From an uncultured Flavobacteriales bacterium (GTDB lineage: Bacteria > Bacteroidota > Bacteroidia > Flavobacteriales > Crocinitomicaceae), in assembly GCA_946480085.1 (NCBI GenBank), contig CAMLHZ010000002.1:434001-498000 (forward strand): 64,000 nucleotides of DNA. Direction: 5' to 3'. This document shows positions 45,684 through 54,356 of this stretch, in pieces. The stretch's first letter is position 1; each line of letters begins with the position of its first letter. The notes under the pieces are model-generated. The model did no database searches. It had not been told where the DNA came from and saw only the letters and a list, made by a program, of their open reading frames with translations. The position numbers and the translations under genes were made by a program.

Positions 45684-46549
45684 TGTTCGGTTTCATTTTT
45701 GTTTTGCGACCCACCTTCATCAATAATCGTGCTGTTTTTAGGCAGGTTAATCACATGTTCTTGCATCCAGCGAGCAGCTTCTTTATCGTTCTTGAATTTG
45801 TTTAATTCTTCTGTACTAATTGGTTCACCAACGGTAAATACGATATGTTGATTCCGTTGTTTGAACAGCTCATCTGAAAGATACAACATTTCTATGTTTG
45901 CTTTCAAGCCAAGAAATTTTCTGAAATTCGAAAGGCGATAAAAGAAATTCGAAAGCCTTCCTTCAATATGCACTGGAAGAATGGTCTGGTTATTCGCTTT
46001 TGATTGTTTGATAAATGTTTTCTTCCACTCCAGATCACGAATTACACCTTTTGTTCTTCGGCTAACTAAGCCAGCTGGAAAAATACCAATTAAATTATCT
46101 GAAGCAAACAATTCATTAACCATTTTCAAACTGGAACCTTTCGTTTTTCCACTTTTGTTTACACCAACAAAAATCCCTTTTAAGGGTTCAAGATTCAGTA
46201 AAAGGTCGTTTACGATAAACTTAATATCTGTCCTGTGATTCCGTAAGGCATCTATGAGAATAATAGCGTCCATTCCGCCAAGTGGGTGATTCATTGCTAA
46301 AACACATTTCCCTTCTTTTGGAATACGCTCAAGACCTTTTATCTCATAAGTGATATTCAGGTATTTCACCACATCAGCGCAGAATTGTTGGTTCTTTGAA
46401 TTGTGATGTGTTTTAATGAAGTTATTTATTTCGTCCTGATGAACTATTCGTTCGATATATCGAATAATGAAACCTGGAATCCACTTGTATAATCGCGGAC
46501 TACGGCTTGAAATAATCTTCCTAACGTTAATGAAATCCTTTTCTTCCAC
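45680..46549 (-). CDS. PlsC-like O-acyltransferase (aminolipid synthesis, GlsA/OlsA-like)
   Basis: 289 residues, start GTG at 46549. The acyltransferase motif is VLAMNHPLGGMDAIIL around residue 85, with His and Asp five residues apart as in the OlsF/GlsA type rather than HX4D of PlsC. The second motif region is GIFPAGLVSRRTKG. It would transfer a second acyl chain to the hydroxyl of an N-acyl amino acid. It is first in a two-gene leftward operon with the GNAT enzyme, so a complete aminolipid pathway is present. Confidence 0.82.
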   Translation of the reverse strand: MEEKDFINVRKIISSRSPRLYKWIPGFIIRYIERIVHQDEINNFIKTHHNSKNQQFCADVVKYLNITYEIKGLERIPKEGKCVLAMNHPLGGMDAIILIDALRNHRTDIKFIVNDLLLNLEPLKGIFVGVNKSGKTKGSSLKMVNELFASDNLIGIFPAGLVSRRTKGVIRDLEWKKTFIKQSKANNQTILPVHIEGRLSNFFYRLSNFRKFLGLKANIEMLYLSDELFKQRNQHIVFTVGEPISTEELNKFKNDKEAARWMQEHVINLPKNSTIIDEGGSQNKNETEQ

Positions 46550-46556
46550 GGGTCAA

Positions 46557-46643
46557 AATTACTAATTACCAATGACGAATTACAAATTGCGAATTACGAA
46601 TTATGAACCATTTGTAACTAGTAACTAGTCATTAGTAATTACT
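46557..46643. repeat. Inverted array of AATTACN heptamers (copy 3)
   Basis: Seven left units (46557-46605: AATTACT, AATTACC, AATGACG, AATTACA, AATTGCG, AATTACG, AATTATG) face five right units (46609-46643: CATTTGT, AACTAGT twice, CATTAGT, AATTACT). Only three bases separate the arms. It fills the gap between two minus-strand genes and supplies the stop of the DUF4249 gene. Confidence 0.88.
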
Positions 46644-47610
46644 CAACGCAGTAGAGCGTGTCAAAACTAGGGGAGAAGCCTGCCCAAACACCAATTGCTC
46701 CGCCTGTTATATTGGTTGGAATGAACGTAGGACTGGCAAAAGGATTTCCATTGGTTTGCAGCTGTAAGTATTTCTTTTCGAAATAATCATAAACGTTCGG
46801 AGATAGCTTTGAAAGCTTAATGACGACAGAATCTCCCATTTTATAATAACCGCGGTTCTGATCTTCTACATCTTCATCTTCGTCCCATGACATTGGATTT
46901 TCGTAGCCAAAATCAAAGGTTTGACCGTTGATAAACTCATCGTCAAAAACCGGACTGTAAGTTTTGGTGAAATTAGCATCCTTTGGAGAACCGTTAACCA
47001 TATTAATTCGCTTCACTTCCCACATGTACGCATCGTATTGATTTCCCGGATCCGAAAGTCGTGCCCATGAAAAGCCGTACCCCGGGTCAGGATCAGGATC
47101 TGGTTTCCAATAAACAGAATCCAATGCTGTTGGCTGCTCAATTTTTGTTGAAGAAGTGTATACTTTTCCTTCAAATTCTACTTTCAAAGCGTATGTTTTT
47201 CCAACTTCACCCCAAATGGCCGTATTGAAAGTGGTGTAAGCGCATAAATGATAATTCGCCAATTCTTCTTCCGGTATACCGAATAATTCAGCCGCAATGG
47301 CTTCTGTTCCAGCTGGTAGATTGTCTGAGCAAATTTCGTCTAAGACAACGGTATTTGTTCCATCAGAAACGGTGACAATAGCTCCTGATTGAAAACTATT
47401 CAAGAAATTCTCTAAACTTGTCTCTGCATAGATATTCTGTGTTTTACTTATTAAAACAAGCGGAGGTTGACCAGTTTCAATTCTACCATCAATCACCAAT
47501 TTTTGCTCGTAATCGGGAATATCAATCTTGACTTCTTTTGTACACGAAGAAAGCCCCAATCCAATTGCAATTGGAAGAATAATTGCTGCTATTAAAATTC
47601 GAAGTTCCAT
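46639..47610 (-). CDS. DUF4249 lipoprotein
   Basis: 323 residues. The leader AAIILPIAIGLGLSSC has a lipobox. The mature protein fits DUF4249: KEVKIDIPDYEQKLVIDGRI, GAIVTVSDGTNTVVL, VGKTYALKVEFEGKVYTSST, and the terminal TGGAIGVWAGFS. DUF4249 proteins pair with TonB receptors of the carboxypeptidase-regulatory type and probably act at the outer-membrane surface, perhaps in substrate capture. It overlaps the receptor gene by 19 bases. The substrate is unknown. Confidence 0.88.
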   Translation of the reverse strand: MELRILIAAIILPIAIGLGLSSCTKEVKIDIPDYEQKLVIDGRIETGQPPLVLISKTQNIYAETSLENFLNSFQSGAIVTVSDGTNTVVLDEICSDNLPAGTEAIAAELFGIPEEELANYHLCAYTTFNTAIWGEVGKTYALKVEFEGKVYTSSTKIEQPTALDSVYWKPDPDPDPGYGFSWARLSDPGNQYDAYMWEVKRINMVNGSPKDANFTKTYSPVFDDEFINGQTFDFGYENPMSWDEDEDVEDQNRGYYKMGDSVVIKLSKLSPNVYDYFEKKYLQLQTNGNPFASPTFIPTNITGGAIGVWAGFSPSFDTLYCVE

Positions 47611-49994
47611 GTTACACTTGGTAAGATAGGGAATAATGACACTTGTTTTACGCTTATTTTGAATGTGTTCTGAAGTAAAGCTCCATCACTGTCGACGTAT
47701 AAGAAATAAGGATTTGCCCTATTGTAAATATTATAGATAGAGAAATTCCAGTTTTGCTGAATCTTTCGTTTTACCTCAATTTCGTTTCCTTCGTTATCCG
47801 TTTTGATCTTGGTTGGTTTTACATAGTAAGTTGCAGATAAGTCCAAACGGTGGTAAGGAACCATTCGCGTACCGTTTCTGCTACCATATTCAAAAAGAAG
47901 ATTTTGGTCTTGAACGTACCAGCTGTTTGGAAGCGTAAGTGTGTTTCCGGTTGCAAAGATGAATGACATTCCAAAAGTCCATCGATCACTCAACTCATAA
48001 ATTCCAACTACCGTTAAATCGTGTCTTCTGTCGTACTTTGCCGGATAAGCTTCTGCCTGAATATCGGGAAACAAACGCATTGTTTTTGCCCACGTATAGC
48101 CAATCCAGCCATTGAGTTTTCCTACTTTTCGTTTGATGAAGAATTCAGCGCCGTAACTCCAGCCGGTTCCAAAAACCATGAGATTATCGGTGTTATCGTT
48201 CACGTTATCAGATGGAAGTGCACCTTGACTGAATTCGACAAGGTTTTTCATGTGTTTGTAATACAATTCAACAGAACCTTCCCATTTTCCATTTTTCGTA
48301 TTTTGGAAATATCCAATAGAAGCTTGGTATCCTTGCTGTGGTTTCGCTTTGTCGGTGGTTGGATACCAAATGTCGGTTGGTAGGGAAACTGCGCTAAAAC
48401 TTGTTAGTTGAACAAATTGATAATTGTACATGTATCCCGCTTTAATACTGCTGTACTCTCCAGTCATAATTCGGGTGGAAATACGCGGTTCCAACCCTTG
48501 ATAAAAAGCAATCAAATCATTTTTACCATATTCAATGGTGCTGTCCGGGTTTCCGATTACATTCTTGACATAACGCGTAAAAGGTCCAACAAATTGATAG
48601 GTGGTATAACGCAATCCTGCATTGATTTTAATGAATTCATTGGCGTCGAATTCGTCTGCGATATAAACTGCCGATTCGTGACTGTATAACTTTTGTGATA
48701 ATCCAGTGTCAAAAACCACGTCCTCCTGTGAAGCGCTTACACTTGTTGGCGTGAAGGTATGGAAACAGTAATCTAATCCCCATTTCAAGCTGTGTCTGCC
48801 TTCAGGATAATACGAAAAGCCAACTTTCGCATTGATGTCTCGAATTCCAGAAGTAATAGCGAATTTGAATTCATCTTGCTCTGAGCCAAAACTGAATTGG
48901 TAATCCGTGAATGATGTAGTGGTATTCATCATCAGTTTATTGGAGAATTGATGCGACCAGCGAAAAGAGGCAATTCCATTGCCCCAAGGCATTTTCACGT
49001 TGAAATCATCGTTCTTGTTTCCAAAATTGAAAAGATCTTTTCCGTAGTATCCACTCAAATAGATATTGTCTTTCGGACCAAGTTTGTATTGAAACTTTGC
49101 ATTGAAATCGTAGAAATAATAAGACGTTCCTTTGAACGGAGATGAATCTTTAATTAACAACTTCATGAAAAGATCAATATAAGTTCTTCTTGCCGAAACA
49201 ATGAACGAACCTCGTTTTTTGAACATTGGACCTTCCAGAGTTAATCGGGAAGAAATTAAACCTAAACCTCCGGTGGCTTTGAATTTATTCTTGTTTCCAT
49301 CATTCATGTTGACCTCAAGAACAGAAGATAAGCGTCCACCGAAGTTCGCAGGCATTCCGCCTTTGATAAGATTTACATTCTTTATTGCATCCGAATTAAA
49401 GACAGAAAAGAATCCAAAAAGGTGAGAAGCATTATAAACTGTTGCATTATCGAGTAGCACCAAGTTCTGATCGGGCGAACCACCTCGAACGTAAAAACCT
49501 TGTCCACCTTCACTTACCGATGAAACACCAGGAAGTAATTGCAGTGTTTTGATCACATCCACCTCACCTAAGAAGGCCGGAAGCTTCTTCACTAATTCAA
49601 TATCCAGTTCAATTTGACCAATTTTAGTGGAATTCACATTGGCGTTGGGGTCGCCCTTTATTTCCACTTCTCCCAAACTATGTTTTTTATCTACAAAACT
49701 GTGATTGAGTAAAGTATCGGTTGTTAAGTTGACAAAAATCGTATCAGCAGGAAATTCGGAAGAACGAAAAACGATGTGGTATTGACCCAATGGAATGGTG
49801 ATGGAAAAGAAGCCGTTCTCATTTGTAAACGTTCCCTTTTTTAATTCTTGAATGTAGATGCCACTCCCGATTTGTGTTTCACCGCTTTCTTCTGTTGTTA
49901 CTGTTCCACTAATAGTAGCATTAGATTGCGAAAAACCAATGGAATTCCCAAAGCAGAAAGTCAAAAGTAAAGCGTAGAAGAGGAGTTTTGACAT
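47592..49994 (-). CDS. TonB-dependent receptor with carboxypeptidase-regulatory domain
   Basis: 800 residues. A signal peptide ending GFSQ is followed by a CarboxypepD-reg-like domain (TISGTVTTEESGETQIGSG). A plug domain comes next (LPGVSSVSEGGQGFYVRGG, SPDQNLVLLDNATVYN), then the beta barrel ending with aromatic residues (SVTWNFEF). TonB receptors pull large ligands across the outer membrane using ExbBD. Loss of SusC features and the DUF4249 partner set it apart from polysaccharide systems. Ligand unknown. First gene of a two-gene operon. Confidence 0.92.
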   Translation of the reverse strand: MSKLLFYALLLTFCFGNSIGFSQSNATISGTVTTEESGETQIGSGIYIQELKKGTFTNENGFFSITIPLGQYHIVFRSSEFPADTIFVNLTTDTLLNHSFVDKKHSLGEVEIKGDPNANVNSTKIGQIELDIELVKKLPAFLGEVDVIKTLQLLPGVSSVSEGGQGFYVRGGSPDQNLVLLDNATVYNASHLFGFFSVFNSDAIKNVNLIKGGMPANFGGRLSSVLEVNMNDGNKNKFKATGGLGLISSRLTLEGPMFKKRGSFIVSARRTYIDLFMKLLIKDSSPFKGTSYYFYDFNAKFQYKLGPKDNIYLSGYYGKDLFNFGNKNDDFNVKMPWGNGIASFRWSHQFSNKLMMNTTTSFTDYQFSFGSEQDEFKFAITSGIRDINAKVGFSYYPEGRHSLKWGLDYCFHTFTPTSVSASQEDVVFDTGLSQKLYSHESAVYIADEFDANEFIKINAGLRYTTYQFVGPFTRYVKNVIGNPDSTIEYGKNDLIAFYQGLEPRISTRIMTGEYSSIKAGYMYNYQFVQLTSFSAVSLPTDIWYPTTDKAKPQQGYQASIGYFQNTKNGKWEGSVELYYKHMKNLVEFSQGALPSDNVNDNTDNLMVFGTGWSYGAEFFIKRKVGKLNGWIGYTWAKTMRLFPDIQAEAYPAKYDRRHDLTVVGIYELSDRWTFGMSFIFATGNTLTLPNSWYVQDQNLLFEYGSRNGTRMVPYHRLDLSATYYVKPTKIKTDNEGNEIEVKRKIQQNWNFSIYNIYNRANPYFLYVDSDGALLQNTFKISVKQVSLFPILPSVTWNFEF

Positions 49995-50089
49995 GGAGCG
50001 AAATTAAGGAAAAGTTCACTGTTAAAGAGAGCTTGTCAACTGAAAATCAAGAATTATTGTTAACTTAAATAGAATTAAAATTACTTACC

Positions 50090-50120
50090 ATCTTGATATC
50101 ACAATTTGTGATATCAAGAT
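50090..50120 (+). promoter_or_regulatory. Perfect 13-base inverted repeat upstream of the ORF6N gene
   Basis: ATCTTGATATCAC (50090-50102) and GTGATATCAAGAT (50108-50120) are perfectly complementary around AATTT, ending 14 bases before the ATG. A dimeric DNA-binding protein, possibly the ORF6N product itself, is the likely ligand. A leader hairpin is the alternative. Confidence 0.7.
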
Positions 50121-50134
50121 TTTTAACAACTACT

Positions 50135-50647
50135 ATGAGTACTGAAGTGTTAATTCCAAACAAACTTATTGAGAGCCGTATCTACGTGATTCGAGAATGC
50201 AAAATCATGCTAGACAGTGATTTAGCAGAGTTTTACAATGTGGAAACAAGAGTTTTGAATCAGGCTGTAAAGCGTCATGAACATAGATTTCCGTCAGACT
50301 TTATGTTTCAATTATCAAAAACCGAATTCGAAGATCTACAACAAAAAGAAACGAACTGGGGTGGACGACGTAAGCTTCCAATGGCATTCACAGAGCATGG
50401 AATACTTATGCTGTCTAGCGTTTTAAATAGTTCGGTAGCCGTTTCAGTGAGTCAGCAGATTATACGCTTGTTTATATCTCTTCGTGATGAAGTGCTGTCA
50501 AATCAGAAGTTGATAAATGAAATTCAAGCAATCAAAGAAAAACTAAATAGCCACGATAGTCATTTGGAAATGATAAACGAATATCTAATGGATGTTTTGG
50601 TTAAAAATGATCCGAATCGCAGTAAAATAGGTTATAAGACAGAATAG
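50135..50647 (+). CDS. ORF6N domain DNA-binding protein
   Basis: 170 residues from the ATG at 50135; an earlier TTG-type start at 50093 would fall inside the palindrome. The ORF6N domain is clear: LIESRIYVIRECKIMLDSDL, VLNQAVKRHEHRFPSDFMFQ, and RRKLPMAFTEHGILMLSSVL. ORF6N and related KilA-N domains come from phage antirepressors and bind DNA. The C-terminal 50 residues are helical and probably a coiled coil. No other phage genes are near, so it is a stand-alone domesticated or mobile regulator. Confidence 0.92.
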   Translation: MSTEVLIPNKLIESRIYVIRECKIMLDSDLAEFYNVETRVLNQAVKRHEHRFPSDFMFQLSKTEFEDLQQKETNWGGRRKLPMAFTEHGILMLSSVLNSSVAVSVSQQIIRLFISLRDEVLSNQKLINEIQAIKEKLNSHDSHLEMINEYLMDVLVKNDPNRSKIGYKTE

Positions 50648-50703
50648 TTATAAGGCACATTGTTTTTCATCGGTTCTTGCCCTTTAAAATTCGCCGTTTT
50701 GAG

Positions 50704-50711
50704 TATTTTTG
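50704..50711 (+). promoter_or_regulatory. -7 box of pheT
   Basis: TATTTTTG, 18 bases before the ATG at 50730. A TTG at 50677-50679 is 24 bases upstream, slightly far for a -33 element. Confidence 0.5.
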
Positions 50712-50729
50712 TGAACCATAATTTGAAAA

Positions 50730-53165
50730 ATGAAAATATCACTCAATTGGCTCAACGAATATCTGCCCTCACCTAGAACTGCAGAAGAATTAGAAGGTTT
50801 ACTTACCGATACCGGACTGGAAGTTGAAGGATTTGAGGTTATTGAAACTGTAAAAGGTGGATTGGAAGGCGTTATCGTTGCTGAAGTTATTGAATGCGAA
50901 CAACATCCGAATGCCGATCGTTTGAAAGTGACAAAAGTCAATACGGGTAAAGAAATTCTTCAAGTTGTTTGTGGAGCTCCGAATGTAGCCAAAGGTCAAA
51001 AAGTACTTTTGGCAACTGTTGGCTGTACCATTTATCCTTCACCGGAAGAATCGTTGAAAATTAAGGTTTCTAAAATTCGTGATGTGGAATCACACGGAAT
51101 GTTATGTGCAGAGGATGAATTAGGACTTGGGAAAAGTCATGATGGAATTCTGGTGTTGGATCCGAGTGCAATTCCAGGAACGCCAGCTGCTGAAATTCTT
51201 CAATTGGAGAGTGATACGCAGATTGAAATTGGTTTAACACCGAATAGAGCAGATGCGCTCGGACACATTGGTGTTGCTCGTGATGTATTGGCTTACGATA
51301 TTTGTCATAACAATTCCACTGCAGCGCTGAAATTGAAGGAAGTAAATCTTCCGGCGAAAGGTTCTGACCTTAAAGTAGAAGTTGAAGTAAAAGATACAGA
51401 GAAATGTCCACGTTATATGGGGATTACATTCTCAGGAGTTGAAGTAAAACCTTCTCCAGCGTGGTTGCAAAATAAATTGCGAGCTGTCGGACTTTCACCA
51501 ATCAACAATATTGTGGATGTTACCAATTACGTTATGCGTGAACTTGGAACTCCATTACATGCTTTTGATGCTGCGAAAGTGAATGGAAAAGTAATTGTTC
51601 GCAAAGCAAACGAAAAGGAAGTTATTACTACACTTGATGGTGAGAAGAGGGAGTTAACTTCTGAAGATTTAGTGATTGCGAATGCTACAGAAGCCATGTG
51701 CATTGCTGGTGTGTTTGGAGGAGTTGATTCAGGAATTAACGACAATACAACCACGGTTTTCCTTGAGGCCGCATATTTTAATCCCGTTTCGGTTCGTAAA
51801 ACAGCGAAACGTTTCGGATTGTCTACTGATGCTAGTTTTCGCTTTGAACGTGGTGTTGATGTGGATTTGGTTCCTTATGCCATTCAACGTGCAGCTCAAT
51901 TGATTTTGGAAGTTGCTGGTGGTTCTATCGCTTCTGATATTCAGGATATTTATCCAACGAAAATTGAAAAGAGAAAAGTAACGCTTCGTTACGCTCGTTG
52001 CGCTAGTGTTCTTGGTCATCAATTGCCAAATGAGCAGATCAAAAGTGTTTTAAAATCATTGGATTTTGAAATCACGAATGAAGCGAACGAAGCATTGGAA
52101 TTATTAGTTCCGAACTATAGAGTTGATGTTGATCGTGAGATCGATGTGATTGAAGAGATTCTTCGCATTGTTGGGTTCAACAGTATTCCGTTCCCGGCTA
52201 AAATGAACACTTCCTTGGTGGTTGCGCAAAAACCAGATTTGGAAGCTTTGGGGGTTCGTTTGTCGGAAGTATTGGTTGGACTTGGTTTCGACGAGATCAT
52301 GAACAATTCATTGACTTCATCTTCTTATGTTGAGAAATTAGGTGGTTCAGCTTTGCTTTCTGCAGAGAACGTTGAACTGCTTAATCCTTTAAGTAATGAT
52401 TTAAGTGTAATGCGTCAAACCTTGATTTTTCAAGTGTTGGAGACTGTTGCGCATAATCAGAATCGTCAGCGACCAAACCTTCGTTTATTTGAAACAGGTA
52501 AAGTTTACAAGAAAGTTGGCGACCAATATTTAGAAAACAAACGATTGGTTTTGGCAATTACAGGAGCGAAAACAGAAGAAAGCTGGTCTCAAAAACAAGA
52601 GGGAAGCAGTTATTACGCAATCAAGGCTGTTGTTCGAAATATTTTTGAGCGTCTTGGATTACTATCACTGTACAAAGAGACTCCTCTTGAAGAAAAAGGT
52701 TTGTTTGTAGATGGTGAAGCGCTTTTTGTTTTGAAGAACAAGGTTGGAACAATTGGATGGGTGAATGGTGCTTCCAAAAAACATTTCGGTGTAAAACAGG
52801 ATGTTTTTATTGCTGACTTGGATTGGGATGCGATTTTGGATTCATTGAAACTTTCAAAAACGCAATACAAGGAATTACCAAAAACATTTGAAGTTCGACG
52901 TGACTTCTCATTGCTACTGGATACGAAAGTGAAGTTCGCTGAAATAGAAGGAATAGCTCGTAAGGTGGACAAAAAGATTCTTCAGAATATCTCGTTGTTC
53001 GACGTTTACGAAGGAAAGAACTTGCCTGAAGGGAAGAAATCTTATGCAGTTTCGTTCATTTTTCAGGATGCTGAACAAACGTTGAAAGATACGCAGGTTG
53101 ACGGTGTCATGAATGCTATCAAGGTTGAGCTGGAAAAGCAGCTTAACGCTGAGCTTCGATCTTAA
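50730..53165 (+). CDS. pheT: Phenylalanyl-tRNA synthetase beta subunit
   Basis: 811 residues, full length. It forms the alpha2-beta2 enzyme that charges tRNA-Phe. Domains in order: N-terminal B1 (MKISLNWLNEYLPSPRTAEEL), EMAP-type tRNA-binding (QHPNADRLKVTKVNTG), B3/B4 editing domain (around 210-390), B5 with RFGLSTDASFRFERGVD, the catalytic-like domain, and C-terminal FDX-ACB anticodon-binding domain ending QLNAELRS. The pheS gene is not in this window. It is followed by ycxB-like, bioD and bioA genes on the same strand. Confidence 0.97.
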   Translation: MKISLNWLNEYLPSPRTAEELEGLLTDTGLEVEGFEVIETVKGGLEGVIVAEVIECEQHPNADRLKVTKVNTGKEILQVVCGAPNVAKGQKVLLATVGCTIYPSPEESLKIKVSKIRDVESHGMLCAEDELGLGKSHDGILVLDPSAIPGTPAAEILQLESDTQIEIGLTPNRADALGHIGVARDVLAYDICHNNSTAALKLKEVNLPAKGSDLKVEVEVKDTEKCPRYMGITFSGVEVKPSPAWLQNKLRAVGLSPINNIVDVTNYVMRELGTPLHAFDAAKVNGKVIVRKANEKEVITTLDGEKRELTSEDLVIANATEAMCIAGVFGGVDSGINDNTTTVFLEAAYFNPVSVRKTAKRFGLSTDASFRFERGVDVDLVPYAIQRAAQLILEVAGGSIASDIQDIYPTKIEKRKVTLRYARCASVLGHQLPNEQIKSVLKSLDFEITNEANEALELLVPNYRVDVDREIDVIEEILRIVGFNSIPFPAKMNTSLVVAQKPDLEALGVRLSEVLVGLGFDEIMNNSLTSSSYVEKLGGSALLSAENVELLNPLSNDLSVMRQTLIFQVLETVAHNQNRQRPNLRLFETGKVYKKVGDQYLENKRLVLAITGAKTEESWSQKQEGSSYYAIKAVVRNIFERLGLLSLYKETPLEEKGLFVDGEALFVLKNKVGTIGWVNGASKKHFGVKQDVFIADLDWDAILDSLKLSKTQYKELPKTFEVRRDFSLLLDTKVKFAEIEGIARKVDKKILQNISLFDVYEGKNLPEGKKSYAVSFIFQDAEQTLKDTQVDGVMNAIKVELEKQLNAELRS

Positions 53166-53184
53166 ATTACCTTAGAACAGTTAT

Positions 53185-53715
53185 ATGGAATCGGTTGAGG
53201 TTAAGTTTGATTTGGAACGTACCAAGAGTATCTATAAGAATTACTTTAAATACGAGGAAAGAAAGCTCATGAAGAAGATTCCGATTTGGCCAATTTCTGG
53301 TTTAGGATTGGTGTTAGTTGCATGTGGTCTAATATTTTATCAGAGCTTTTTATTCTATTTTGGAATCATCATTTTGGCACTGATGTTCCTCATTGTAAGG
53401 TATTACAAGTCGCAATTTGATTCGGCATACCAAAATTATATCAAAAAAATAGAGAGTAATTCTGCAGGTGCGAATGCTGATTTTACTTTTGGGTTTGATG
53501 AACGAGGCATTTCTTATAAATCGGAAAATGCCAATCTTGATTTTACCTGGAGCATGATCGGACATTTTGTGGTTAACAATGACGAAGTGTATATCTATAC
53601 TTCTGAAAATAAATTGCAGGACATTATTTCCACGGCTATTTTGGGGGAAGAGAATTTCGATAGCTTTATGTCGTTATTGAAAGCTAAAATAGCTGTTCCA
53701 GAAGCTGTTGTTTGA
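53185..53715 (+). CDS. YcxB-like membrane protein
   Basis: 176 residues. Two adjacent membrane segments (about 37-70: ISGLGLVLVACGLIFYQ and FYFGIIILALMFLIVRY) are followed by a cytoplasmic YcxB-like domain: FTFGFDERGISYKSENANLDF, then TWSMIGHFVVNNDEVYIYTSE. The domain is PH-like and of unknown role. The gene is separated from pheT by 19 bases and from bioD by 26, so it is probably co-transcribed with both. Confidence 0.8.
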   Translation: MESVEVKFDLERTKSIYKNYFKYEERKLMKKIPIWPISGLGLVLVACGLIFYQSFLFYFGIIILALMFLIVRYYKSQFDSAYQNYIKKIESNSAGANADFTFGFDERGISYKSENANLDFTWSMIGHFVVNNDEVYIYTSENKLQDIISTAILGEENFDSFMSLLKAKIAVPEAVV

Positions 53716-53741
53716 TACTAATCATGAACGTTTAAGCAAAA

Positions 53742-54356
53742 ATGAAATCGTTTGTCGTTACCGGAATAGGAACCAATATAGGGAAAACAGTTTGTAGTGC
53801 TGTGCTTTGCGAGGCGCTGAAAGCTGATTATTGGAAACCAATCCAAAGTGGTGAATTGGATTCACTTGATAGCGAATTTGTGCGTTCAATGACTTCTCAG
53901 ACAAACGTTATTCCCGCAAAACATTTATTGACACAACCTTTATCACCTCACGCTGCTGCTGAAATTGACGGAATTCATTTGGATGAAAACGATTTCGAAT
54001 TACCTGTTTTTAAGAAGACTACTTTGATAGAAGGAGCGGGAGGTTTAATGGTTCCAATCAATAAAGAAGGACTGTGTTTTGTTGATCTTTTCCAATTATG
54101 GCATTTGCCGGTTTTCGTTGTAACTCAACATTATTTAGGAAGTATAAATCATACCTTGTTGACGTTGAGCACCCTTTTTCAAAGAGAAATTGAAGTTGCC
54201 GGATTGATTATTAATGGTAAACCAAATAAGAGTTCAGAAGAAATTTACTCGTCTTACTTTCCTGAAATGAAGATTACTTACATTCCGGAATTTGAGGATT
54301 TTAGTCAGGAAACAATTGCAAAAGCTGCTCAGTCATGGCTCGATCAAACGAATTAG
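53742..54356 (+). CDS. bioD: Dethiobiotin synthetase
   Basis: 204 residues. It closes the ureido ring of dethiobiotin from DAPA, CO2 and ATP. The P loop is GIGTNIGKTVCSAVLCEAL near residue 7, KPIQSGE is at about 36, the catalytic loop IEGAGGLMVPIN near 90, and a late VTQHYLGSINHTLLTL. It is slightly shorter than the E. coli enzyme. Its last 22 bases overlap bioA, so translation is coupled. Further biotin genes are not in the window. Confidence 0.96.
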   Translation: MKSFVVTGIGTNIGKTVCSAVLCEALKADYWKPIQSGELDSLDSEFVRSMTSQTNVIPAKHLLTQPLSPHAAAEIDGIHLDENDFELPVFKKTTLIEGAGGLMVPINKEGLCFVDLFQLWHLPVFVVTQHYLGSINHTLLTLSTLFQREIEVAGLIINGKPNKSSEEIYSSYFPEMKITYIPEFEDFSQETIAKAAQSWLDQTN

